From: Paracoccaceae bacterium
GTDB taxonomy: Bacteria; Pseudomonadota; Alphaproteobacteria; Rhodobacterales; Rhodobacteraceae
Assembly: GCA_024304875.1 (NCBI GenBank)
Contig: JAMWZF010000184.1
Location: 1 to 6,260, forward strand
DNA length: 6,260 bases
Direction of reading: 5' to 3'
Shown in pieces: positions 1 to 5,602 of this stretch. The notes beneath the pieces were generated by a model, which saw only the letters and a list, made by a program, of their open reading frames with translations, had not been told where the DNA came from and made no database searches. A program made the translations under genes and the position numbers. Numbering within the stretch: position 1 is the stretch's first letter; every line of letters starts with the position of its first letter.

Positions 1-561
1 ACCCAGCGCCGCGAGGAATCCATCACCACCCTGCGCGACCTGCAATTCCGCGAACGGGAACTGGCCGAACAGGCCCGCGCCCTGCGCGAACGCCTCAGCC
101 GGATGGAAATCACCGCGCCGGTGTCCGGCGTGGTCTACGGCCTGCAGGTGTTCGCCCCCCGATCCGTGGTCCGCGCCGCCGATCCCCTGATGTTCCTGGT
201 GCCCCAGGACCGCCCGCTGGTCATCACCGCCCGCGTGCTGCCGACGGACATCGACCAGATCGGCCTGTCGCAGGAGGTGGCCCTGCGGTTCACCGCGCTC
301 GATCAGCGTCGCACGCCCGAGCTGTACGGGCGGGTCGTGACCGTATCCGCCGACAGCTTCACCGACGATGCCTCGGGGCAGAGCTACTACCGGGCCGAGA
401 TCCGGCTGAACGAGGGCGAGGTCCAGCGTCTGCCCGAAGGCTCGGTGATCGTGCCCGGCATGCCGGTGGAGGCCTTCATCCGCACCGGCGAGCGGACCCC
501 CATCGCCTACCTGATGAAGCCGCTGTCGGACTACTTCGCCCGGGCCTTCCGCGAAAGCTGA
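1..561 (+). CDS. hlyD: HlyD-family type I secretion adaptor, C-terminal part (cut by window edge)
   Basis: This is the C-terminal 186 residues of a type I secretion membrane-fusion protein, the periplasmic adaptor that links an inner-membrane ABC exporter to a TolC-type outer-membrane channel. The reading frame is open from base 1 and has no start in the window; the ATG at 103 is internal. Visible in order are a charged helix (about residues 1-33, rich in RE, LRE and EQ) that fits the end of the second coiled coil, then the typical MEITAPVSGVVYGLQV return strand of the lipoyl-like domain. Next come a beta-barrel with PQDRPLVI and YYRAEIRLNEGE, and the family C-terminal signature IVPGMPVEAFIRTGER followed by YLMKPLSDYF. 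It ends in TGA at 559-561. It lacks everything N-terminal, which matches what the minus-strand fragment at 947-1507 supplies. Together they cover about 373 of a usual ~430-440 residues, so about 60 codons would lie left of the window. It could instead be a second, intact hlyD gene continuing leftwards. Family assignment is firm; its relation to the other fragment is inferred. Confidence -1.
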   Translation, partial: TQRREESITTLRDLQFRERELAEQARALRERLSRMEITAPVSGVVYGLQVFAPRSVVRAADPLMFLVPQDRPLVITARVLPTDIDQIGLSQEVALRFTALDQRRTPELYGRVVTVSADSFTDDASGQSYYRAEIRLNEGEVQRLPEGSVIVPGMPVEAFIRTGERTPIAYLMKPLSDYFARAFRES

Positions 562-566
562 GGGCC

Positions 567-584
567 GGGGCGGGCCGCGGCCCC
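567..584 (+). terminator. Possible GC-rich hairpin after the HlyD stop codon
   Basis: Just after the hlyD stop, GGGGC (567-571) can pair with GCCCC (580-584). The core GGGCCGCGGCCC (572-583) is itself a perfect 12-bp palindrome. This placement suits a transcription terminator, but no T-rich tract follows, and such structures are common by chance in DNA of this composition. Confidence -1.
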
Positions 585-720
585 CTCGCAGGCACCCGGC
601 ACACCGGCGTCGCAGGCGTGACCGGCGCGGCTCCCGAAGGTGAGTATCCGGGTCCAGCCCGAACCGGGACGGCGCGCCCTGCCGCTTCCTCCCGCGCTCC
701 GTCTCCGGGGGAGGGGCGAG

Positions 721-756
721 GTGGGTCTCGACCCACGCGCCCGCCCGCGCTAGCGT
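721..756 (+). promoter_or_regulatory. Candidate promoter and inverted repeat upstream of the RidA-like gene
   Basis: GTGGGT (721-726) and ACCCAC (731-736) form a perfect 6-bp inverted repeat around a CTCG loop. TCGACC (728-733), which overlaps it, resembles a -35 box (4 of 6 to TTGACA). It stands 17 bases before TAGCGT (751-756), a weak -10 resembling the GC-rich boxes of Rhodobacterales. This would start a transcript about 30 bases before the RidA ATG. The elements are visible; their function is inferred, and the repeat could be an operator or chance. Confidence -1.
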
Positions 757-790
757 CCGCGCGACACGCCATCCCCGAAAGGACCCGCCC

Positions 791-961
791 ATGAGCGCCG
801 CCCATCTCGACGACCGCCTTGCCGCCGTCGGCCTGACCCTGCCCGAAGCCGCCGCGCCGGCCGCCAACTACGTGCCCTTCGTGCGGACCGGCAGCACGCT
901 CTACGTCTCGGGCCAGATCTCCCAGTGGGAGGGCGAGATGATCCGGGGCAAGCTGGGTGAT
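791..961 (+). pseudogene. RidA (YjgF/YER057c/UK114) family protein, truncated after about 57 codons
   Basis: RidA-family proteins hydrolyse reactive enamine/imine intermediates from pyridoxal-phosphate enzymes; the members with this N terminus form a ~150-residue subgroup of less defined substrate. The ATG at 791 is preceded by AAAGGA (778-783) at good spacing. The first 57 residues read well for the family: RLAAVGLTLPEAAAPAANYV, then PFVRTGSTLYVSGQIS and the IRGKLGD turn. After Asp57 (codon at 959) all resemblance ends, because the DNA becomes the antisense of a HlyD gene. The frame stays open to 1861, adding about 300 residues of antisense translation that are not a real protein. The remaining ~95 residues, including the region that forms the active-site cleft between trimer subunits, are absent from every frame of the window. 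This is therefore a gene broken by rearrangement, not by a simple frameshift. The family call is firm; non-function is inferred from the missing two thirds. Confidence -1.
947..961. other. Rearrangement junction between RidA-like gene (+) and hlyD (-)
   Basis: The 15 bases of this interval read acceptably in both genes. On the + strand they encode G-K-L-G-D of the RidA-like protein (residues 53-57); on the - strand they encode I-T-Q-L-A of the HlyD coiled coil. The two codon grids coincide. Left of it only RidA makes sense, and right of it only antisense HlyD does. The overlap suggests joining at a short stretch that the two genes carried in inverted orientation. The abrupt switch is seen directly. 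The shared-sequence mechanism is inferred, since the unrearranged sequences are not available here. Confidence -1.
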
Positions 962-1507
962 CAGTGCCTCCTCCTGCGCCTCGATGCCCTCGATCTGGCT
1001 CAGGATCTGGTCGCGCCGCTTGCCCAGCTGGTCCTTCTGGCTGGCCGCGCTTTCCAGCCGGGCGGTGAACAGGCGGGCCTGCCCCTCCATCAGCTCGGCG
1101 GCGCGGGGATCCTCGGCCTCGGTCAGGAGGGGATCGAAGGTGATCTCCTCGGCGCCGTCCCGTTCCGCCTCGTAGCGGGCCCGGCGGGCGAGGATCTCGA
1201 ACAGCTGGCCCTCGACCACGGCGAGTTCGGAGGCGAGGTCCGAGGCATCGAGCCGGATCAGCAGGTCGCCGGCCGCGACCGTAGCGCCTTCGGTCACGGC
1301 GATCTCCTCGACCACGCCGCCGTCGGGGTGCTGGATGACCTGCCGGTTCTGGTCCACCTCGACCCGGCCCGAGGCGATGACCGCGCCGGTGATCCGCGCC
1401 ATCGCGGCCCAGGTGCCGAAGCCGCCCAGCAGCACGGCCAGGGCCAGCAGCCCTATGACGACATGGCGCCGGGTGGACCAGCGGCGGCCGGGATCGGGGG
1501 CGCTCAC
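947..1507 (-). pseudogene. hlyD: HlyD-family type I secretion adaptor, N-terminal half, truncated at the junction
   Basis: This is the N-terminal ~187 residues of a type I secretion membrane-fusion protein, anchored in the inner membrane next to its ABC exporter. The start is a GTG at 1507, within a GTGA that overlaps the exporter's stop codon; GGAGG (complement of 1514-1518) lies 6 bases upstream. Visible in order are a short basic cytoplasmic tail, one transmembrane helix (about residues 16-36, with VVIGLLALAVLLGGF), and the first half of the lipoyl-like domain (about 48-89, with QHPDGGVVEEIAVTEGA). From about residue 90 to the end there is a charged coiled coil with QIEGIEAQEEAL. After ITQLA the frame runs into antisense RidA and spacer sequence. 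It stays open to 476, adding roughly 155 meaningless residues. The missing second coiled coil, barrel and C terminus are what the + strand fragment at 1-561 largely provides. The break separates the adaptor from its docking domain, so this copy should not support secretion unless the junction is an artefact or reversible. Confidence -1.
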
Positions 1508-3249
1508 GACACCCCTCCGCCGCCGCTGCTCTTGGTGATCTCGGCGTGGTTCTGCACCATTTCCTTGAGGACATCGTCCTTGGGTCCGAAGGCCCGCCGC
1601 ATCCCGTTCTCCAGCACCAGAAGCAGCTCGCATTCCTGGATGGCGGCCGGCCGGTGGGCCATGATCAGGATGCATTTGCCCGCCTTCTTGTATGCGCGGA
1701 TCGCGAGGTTCAGGGCCTGGCTGCCCTCGTTGTCGAGGTTGGAGTTCGGCTCGTCCAGGACCAGCACCACCGGGTCGCCGTACATCGCCCGGGCAAGGCC
1801 GATCCGCTGCACCTGCCCCCCGGAGAGGCGGCCGTCCACTGTCGTCACACGGGTGTCGTAGCCGTCCGGCAGCTTGAGGATCATCTCGTGCGCGGCGGCC
1901 CGCTTGGCGGCCTTCACGATCTCGGCCGCGTCCGGTTTCAGGGCCATGCGGGCGATGTTCTCGCCGATGGTGCCGTCGAACAGCTGCACCCGCTGGGGCA
2001 GGTAGCCGATCAGGGTGCCGAGAACGTCGGGGTCGTACTGTTCGATCGCCGCGCCATCGAGGCGGATCTTGCCCCCCGCGGGCCGCCAGACGCCGGTGAT
2101 CGCCCGCGCCAGCGTGGACTTGCCCGAGCCGGAGGTGCCGATGACGCCCACCGCCTGCCCCGGCTCGATCTTGAACGACACCATCCGCAGGGTGGCCTGC
2201 TGTTCGCCGGGCGGCAGCATGGTCACCTGGCTGGCCTCCAAAATGGCGCGAGGGCGCGGCAGGGGGGTCAGCGACGGCTCCTCCGGCATCTCGGCCAGCA
2301 GGATTTCGAGCCGGGACCACCCCTCGCGGCCCCGCTGGATCAGGGCCCACTGGTTGATGAGCATCTCCACCGGGGCCAGCGCCCGGCCAAGCAGGATCGA
2401 CCCCGCGATCATCGCGCCCGGGGTCAGCATGTTGCCCAGCACGAGCCAGGCGCCGAGGCCCAGCATCGCCGATTGCAGGAACAGCCGGAACGCCTTGGTC
2501 ACCGAGCCCCAGAGCCCGGTGCGGTCCGAGGCCTCGGCCCCGGTGTCCAGCGCCTCGCCCCGGGCCAGCTGCCAGCGGTCGAAGGCGGCGCTCCGCATCC
2601 CGAGGGACTGGACCAATTCGGCCTCGGTCCGGATCTCGTTGCCGAGGGTCTCGGCCCGCCAGGAGGCCGCGTTCGACCGCTCCAGCGCAAGCCGGCTGGT
2701 CATCTGGTTGACCAGCGCCACCGCGATCAGGACGGCGCCCCCGAACACGGCCAGCCAGCCGAGCAGGGGGTGAAAGACGAAGATGCCCAGAATGAACAGC
2801 GGCGCGAAGGGCAGATCGTAGAGCGCCATGAAGGCCGGCGCGGTGAGCATCCGCTGCACCGCCTCGAGGTCGCGCTGGCCCGATTTCGCCGCCTCGGGCA
2901 CGCGGCCCTGGGTCGTCGCCCGGATCGTGGCCGAGAAGACCCGGCGGTCCAGCCGCGCCTGGAACCGGGCGCCGACCCGCGCCATGACCCGGCCGCGGAC
3001 GTAGTCGAGGATCGCCATCATGCCGTAGAGGAACGCCACCAGCACGGTCAGCGCGATCAGCGTCTCGACCGAGCGGGAGCCGAGGACCCTGTCATAGACA
3101 TTCAGCATGTAGAGGGGGCCGGTCAGCATCAGCAGGTTGACGAAGGCCGAGAACAGCCCGACGCCCCAGAAGGCGCCCCGGCTTTCGGCCCGTGCCGCGC
3201 GCATCTCGGCCCGGCCCCTCGCCCTGTCTGCCTGTCCCCGCTGCGCCAT
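1504..3249 (-). CDS. prtD: Type I secretion ABC transporter, permease/ATPase (PrtD family)
   Basis: This is the inner-membrane exporter of a type I secretion system. It binds a substrate with a C-terminal secretion signal and powers its passage through the adaptor and outer-membrane channel by ATP hydrolysis. It is 581 residues from the ATG at 3249, the usual size for PrtD-type exporters. There is a basic N-terminal tail, then a six-helix ABC-type permease (clear segments near residues 26-48, 62-82, 146-181 and 255-295; motifs LLMLTGPLYMLNVYDRVLGS and ARFQARLDRRVF). The nucleotide-binding domain has Walker A GTSGSGKST (371-379), Q-loop Gln419, signature LSGGQ (475-479), Walker B VVLVLDEP (494-501) and switch His532, so all catalytic elements are intact. 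No peptidase C39-like domain precedes the permease, which separates it from bacteriocin exporters. The start is uncertain: the in-frame ATG at 3204 has a better GAGGGG ribosome site, and the open frame extends up to 3399. The stop overlaps the hlyD start by 4 bp, showing one operon. The substrate is unknown and none is visible nearby. Confidence -1.
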   Translation of the reverse strand: MAQRGQADRARGRAEMRAARAESRGAFWGVGLFSAFVNLLMLTGPLYMLNVYDRVLGSRSVETLIALTVLVAFLYGMMAILDYVRGRVMARVGARFQARLDRRVFSATIRATTQGRVPEAAKSGQRDLEAVQRMLTAPAFMALYDLPFAPLFILGIFVFHPLLGWLAVFGGAVLIAVALVNQMTSRLALERSNAASWRAETLGNEIRTEAELVQSLGMRSAAFDRWQLARGEALDTGAEASDRTGLWGSVTKAFRLFLQSAMLGLGAWLVLGNMLTPGAMIAGSILLGRALAPVEMLINQWALIQRGREGWSRLEILLAEMPEEPSLTPLPRPRAILEASQVTMLPPGEQQATLRMVSFKIEPGQAVGVIGTSGSGKSTLARAITGVWRPAGGKIRLDGAAIEQYDPDVLGTLIGYLPQRVQLFDGTIGENIARMALKPDAAEIVKAAKRAAAHEMILKLPDGYDTRVTTVDGRLSGGQVQRIGLARAMYGDPVVLVLDEPNSNLDNEGSQALNLAIRAYKKAGKCILIMAHRPAAIQECELLLVLENGMRRAFGPKDDVLKEMVQNHAEITKSSGGGGVS

Positions 3250-3415
3250 CCGGTCCCGCGCCTGTCCCTGCCGATTGTTTCCGCTACATGCCCTTTGGCA
3301 CGGCACCGGTAAAGGGACTGTTTCTGTCTCGCCGGAGATTGGGTCCGGCCAGACACGCCCTTTCAACCGCGGGCGTGCCGGCTTATCAAGGACCGGCAAC
3401 CATCAGGGGACGCCG
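3250..3415. promoter_or_regulatory. Divergent intergenic region between the exporter and the Mla operon
   Basis: This 166-bp spacer must hold the promoters of both divergent transcription units. It contains CACGCCC (3354-3360) and GGGCGTG (3371-3377), a perfect 7-bp inverted repeat around a 10-base loop. TGCCGG (3376-3381) and CCGGCA (3393-3398) form a 6-bp repeat that overlaps the first by two bases, so the two hairpins would compete. AGGGGA at about 3405-3410 is the mlaA ribosome binding site. I found no convincing -35/-10 pair on either strand. That both units are driven from here is inferred from gene orientation. Confidence -1.
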
Positions 3416-4171
3416 ATGCCGCCGATCCGACCCTGCTTCGCCTTCCTTGCCGGGCTGCTCGTCATCGCGGGATGTTCGGTCGCGCCGCCGGGGGCGGAGA
3501 TCCACGACCCGTTCGAGGCCTCCAACCGCGAAGCGCACCGCATCAACAAGAGCCTCGACAGCAGCCTGTCGGCTCCCGGGGCCGAGCGGCGGCCCGTCCC
3601 CGCCGAAATCGCCGTCCCGGTCGCGAACTTCGCCGACAACGCCGGCCTTCCCTCGGCGGTGCTCAACGGCCTGCTGCAAGGGGATATCGGCGGCGCGGCG
3701 ACGAACACCTTCCGCTTCCTCGTCAATTCCACCGTCGGCCTTGGCGGGCTGCTCGACCCCGCCGGGGCCATCGGCCTGGCCGAGGAAGAGACCGACTTCG
3801 GAGAGACGCTGCACGTCTGGGGGGTGCCCGAAGGCGCCTATCTCGAGGTGGTGGGCCTCGGCCCCACGACCGAGCGGGACCTCGCGGGCCGGGTCGTGGA
3901 CACCGCCCTCGATCCCTTCGGCCGGATCGTCCCGCGCGAGGTGCGGAACGCGGCCCTCGCGGCGCGGATCGGGGATACTCTCATCGACCGGCGCCAGTTC
4001 GGCGGGACGGTGGACGAGGTCCTCTACGACAGTGCCGACAGCTACGCCCAGACCCGGCTCATCTACCTGCAAAATCGCCGGTTCGAACTTGGAATGGCGC
4101 CGCCGGGTGCCAACATGGAAGGGGACGGGGCGATCGACCCCTTCGCACTCGACATGGAGGGGTTCGAATGA
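3416..4171 (+). CDS. mlaA: MlaA/VacJ family outer-membrane lipoprotein
   Basis: MlaA sits in the outer membrane, usually with porins, and removes phospholipid that has strayed into the outer leaflet. It passes the lipid to the periplasmic carrier MlaC for return to the inner membrane. The 251-residue length is normal. The ATG at 3416 has AGGGGA 6 bases upstream and gives a short lipoprotein signal ending in LLVIAGC, with Cys20 as the lipidation site. Family hallmarks follow: DPFEASNR (31-38), NTFRFLVNSTVGLGGLLDPA (97-116), TDFGETLHVWGVPEGAYLEV (126-145) and GLGPTTERD (147-155). An upstream in-frame extension to 3137 is open but would bury the signal peptide and is rejected. The stop overlaps the next gene's ATG by 4 bp (ATGA), indicating coupled translation with the MlaC-like gene, its expected partner. 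The MlaFEDB inner-membrane complex is not in the window. Confidence -1.
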   Translation: MPPIRPCFAFLAGLLVIAGCSVAPPGAEIHDPFEASNREAHRINKSLDSSLSAPGAERRPVPAEIAVPVANFADNAGLPSAVLNGLLQGDIGGAATNTFRFLVNSTVGLGGLLDPAGAIGLAEEETDFGETLHVWGVPEGAYLEVVGLGPTTERDLAGRVVDTALDPFGRIVPREVRNAALAARIGDTLIDRRQFGGTVDEVLYDSADSYAQTRLIYLQNRRFELGMAPPGANMEGDGAIDPFALDMEGFE

Positions 4172-4767
4172 GACCGCCGATGCACCGCCGCCGCTTCCTC
4201 GCCGGCGCCGCCGCCACGGGCGCGCTGCTGACCGTCCGGCCTGCCTGGGCGATCACCGGGCCACAGGCCCAGGGCCTCGTCCAGCAGGCGGTGGCCGAGG
4301 TGAACGCGATCATCGCCTCCGGCGCCTCCGAGGCGCAGATGCTGCCGCGCTTCGCCCGGCTCTTCGACCGCTACGCCGACACCGCCTATGTCGCCGCCTT
4401 CGCCCTCGGCGCGGATGCGCGCAGCGCCTCGAACGCGCAGCGCGCCGCCTTCACCGACGCCTTCGGCACCTATGTCAGCCGCAAGTACGGGCGGCGGTTC
4501 CGCGAATTCATCGGCAGCCAGATCGAGGTTGAGGGGACCCGGCCCGAGGCAAACTACATGGTGGTCCAATCCACCGCCCGCCTGCGCGGCCAATCGCCCT
4601 GGCAGGTGGACTGGCACGTCAGCGACAGGACCGGGCGGCCGCTGTTCTTCAACCTCATCATCGAGGGGGTGAACATGCTGTTGGCGGAACGGACGGAAGT
4701 CGGCGCCATGCTCGACCGGCGCGGCGGAAACATCGACGCCCTGATCCGGGACCTGCGGAATGTCTAG
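4168..4767 (+). CDS. mlaC: MlaC-like phospholipid-binding exported protein
   Basis: MlaC-family (Ttg2D/toluene-tolerance) proteins carry phospholipid through the periplasm between MlaA and the inner-membrane MlaFEDB importer. This one is 199 residues from the ATG at 4168, within the 4-bp overlap with mlaA; the ATG at 4180 is an alternative start. The N terminus has HRRRFLAG (residues 6-13), matching the RRxFL core of a twin-arginine signal, then a hydrophobic stretch and a likely cleavage after AWA (about residue 28). Such RR signals occur in alphaproteobacterial homologues, while Escherichia coli MlaC uses the Sec route. The mature part shows the helical first half (LFDRYADTAYVAAFALGADA), the RAAFTDAFGTYVSRKYGRRF segment, and the typical end with WQVDWHVSDRTGRP and LIIEGVNMLLAERTE. 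Family assignment is good; transport by Tat rather than Sec is inferred. The stop overlaps the next gene by 8 bases. Confidence -1.
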   Translation: MRPPMHRRRFLAGAAATGALLTVRPAWAITGPQAQGLVQQAVAEVNAIIASGASEAQMLPRFARLFDRYADTAYVAAFALGADARSASNAQRAAFTDAFGTYVSRKYGRRFREFIGSQIEVEGTRPEANYMVVQSTARLRGQSPWQVDWHVSDRTGRPLFFNLIIEGVNMLLAERTEVGAMLDRRGGNIDALIRDLRNV

Positions 4768-5140
4768 GGCGCTCGCTCTCGGCCTCGCCCTCCTGCCCGC
4801 CCTCGCCGGGGCGACGCCCTACGACGGCACCTACCGGCAGGCGGCGAATGCGGACTGCGGCCTCGTCGGGGTCGACGGCGGCGCGATCGAGATCTCGGAC
4901 GGCATCTTCCACGGGGTCGAGAACGAATGCCGGATGACCCGGCCGGTCAACGTGGTCGACATGGACGCCACGCTCTACACGATGGAATGTTCCGGCGAGG
5001 GCACGGCCTGGACCGAACGGGCCATGCTGATGCACGCCGCCCCGGACCCCGAGGCCGAGGCGGACGCGCCGCGGGACCTCATCATGATCTGGAACGGCTT
5101 CGCCTTCAGATACGATCGGTGCGAGGTGCCCGGCGGCTGA
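4760..5140 (+). CDS. Small exported protein with four cysteines, unknown function
   Basis: I do not recognise this 126-residue protein. It starts at the ATG at 4760, inside the last codons of the mlaC-like gene (8-base overlap), and ends at 5140. The N terminus is a clean Sec signal: one Arg, a hydrophobic run ALALGLALLPALAGA, and likely cleavage after Ala18, before TPYDGTYRQ. The mature part of ~108 residues is acidic and holds exactly four cysteines (33, 57, 77, 121), an even number that would allow two disulphides in the periplasm. There is no lipobox and no transmembrane segment after the signal. The composition (DGAIEI-like strands, GIFHGVENEC, ATLYTMECSGEG, MIWNGFAFRYDRCEV) suggests a small beta-rich fold. 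Overlap with mlaC implies co-translation and a possible accessory role in envelope lipid transport, but that rests on context alone. That it is a real gene is supported by the signal peptide and tight coupling. Confidence -1.
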   Translation: MSRALALGLALLPALAGATPYDGTYRQAANADCGLVGVDGGAIEISDGIFHGVENECRMTRPVNVVDMDATLYTMECSGEGTAWTERAMLMHAAPDPEAEADAPRDLIMIWNGFAFRYDRCEVPGG

Positions 5141-5172
5141 GAGGGCCCCTGCTGCGGACCCCTCGCCACGCT

Positions 5173-5526
5173 CTAGACACTTCTTGGCGCCCAGAGGATG
5201 AGGGCCGCGCCGGCCAGGCACAGCAGGGCCCCCAGCACGTCCCAGTGGGTCGGACGCTGATGCTCGGCCGCCCAGAGCCACCCGAGCGACGTGACGATGT
5301 AGATGCCCCCGTAGGCGGCGAAGGCGCGTCCCGCCATGTCGGCCGAGCTCAAGGTCAGGAGCCACGCGAAGAGGGCCAGCGCGGCCAGTCCCGGCACCAG
5401 CCACAGGGCCGATGCCCCCAGGCGAAGCCATGCCCAGACGGCAAAACACCCCGCGATCTCCGCGAGGGCCGCGCCGATGTAGATCGCGATGGTCACGAAG
5501 GCCGCCCCCGGTGGCTGAAAGGTCAT
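5173..5526 (-). CDS. ynfA: YnfA/UPF0060 family small membrane protein
   Basis: YnfA proteins are inner-membrane proteins of ~110 residues with four helices and a fold related to the small multidrug resistance (EmrE) transporters; enterobacterial YnfA has been linked to efflux of toxic compounds. The product here is 117 residues from the ATG at 5526, with GGGAGAG just upstream (complement of 5530-5537). Four hydrophobic segments lie at about residues 10-33, 40-59, 69-86 and 95-112. Family motifs are AEIAGCFAVWAWLRLGAS (22-39), FAWLLTLSSADMAGRAFAAY (53-72), then GGIYIVTSLGWLW and DVLGALLCLAGAALIL. The open frame extends upstream to 5619, but that extension is Arg-rich and unlike the family, so the shorter start is chosen. 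The gene converges on the Mla operon (32 bp between the stops) and lies 76 bp downstream of the penicillin-binding protein gene on the same strand. The family call is firm; its substrate is unknown. Confidence -1.
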   Translation of the reverse strand: MTFQPPGAAFVTIAIYIGAALAEIAGCFAVWAWLRLGASALWLVPGLAALALFAWLLTLSSADMAGRAFAAYGGIYIVTSLGWLWAAEHQRPTHWDVLGALLCLAGAALILWAPRSV

Positions 5527-5536
5527 CCTGTCTCTC

Positions 5537-5587
5537 CCGCCGGGCCGCAGGGCACCATCCCGGCGCCGACGGACCCGCGCCCGGCGG
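5537..5587 (-). promoter_or_regulatory. Competing inverted repeats between the penicillin-binding protein gene and ynfA
   Basis: Within the 76-bp spacer, CCGCCGGGC (5537-5545) has a perfect 9-bp inverted copy, GCCCGGCGG (5579-5587). The same left arm also pairs over 7 bp with CCCGGCG (5559-5565). The two hairpins are mutually exclusive, and both abut the ynfA ribosome binding site. No T-run follows in the minus direction, so a classical terminator is unlikely. A role in shutting off transcription from the upstream gene or in ynfA translation is possible but inferred. Confidence -1.
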
Positions 5588-5602
5588 AAGCCTGAAAGAG
5601 GT

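Noticed and set aside
947..1200. A simple frameshift in the RidA-like gene as the cause of truncation
   Set aside because: No RidA-like sequence resumes in any of the three + frames after the junction; the following DNA is clearly hlyD on the opposite strand.
476..1507. A ~343-residue minus-strand protein beginning with a HlyD N terminus
   Set aside because: Its last ~155 residues are antisense to the RidA start, the spacer and the HlyD C-terminal fragment; the composition is Pro/Arg/Gly-rich noise.
1..1507. Insertion sequence or integron as the cause of the rearrangement
   Set aside because: No transposase, integrase, terminal repeat or target duplication is visible at or near the junction.
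791..1861. A single 356-residue + strand protein beginning with a RidA N terminus
   Set aside because: Beyond codon 57 it is the antisense translation of hlyD and of the end of prtD, both of which have convincing family motifs on the minus strand.
1546..3312. A 588-residue + strand open frame opposite the exporter gene
   Set aside because: It is antisense to a complete ABC transporter with all its motifs; long antisense frames are expected in GC-rich DNA.
3137..3415. N-terminal extension of MlaA by 93 residues
   Set aside because: It overlaps the exporter start on the other strand and would place the lipoprotein signal in the interior; the ATG at 3416 has its own ribosome site.
5141..5164. 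Bidirectional terminator between the four-cysteine gene and ynfA (GAGGG 5141-5145 with CCCTC 5160-5164)
   Set aside because: Only five base pairs around a 14-base loop and no T-run on either strand; too weak to list.
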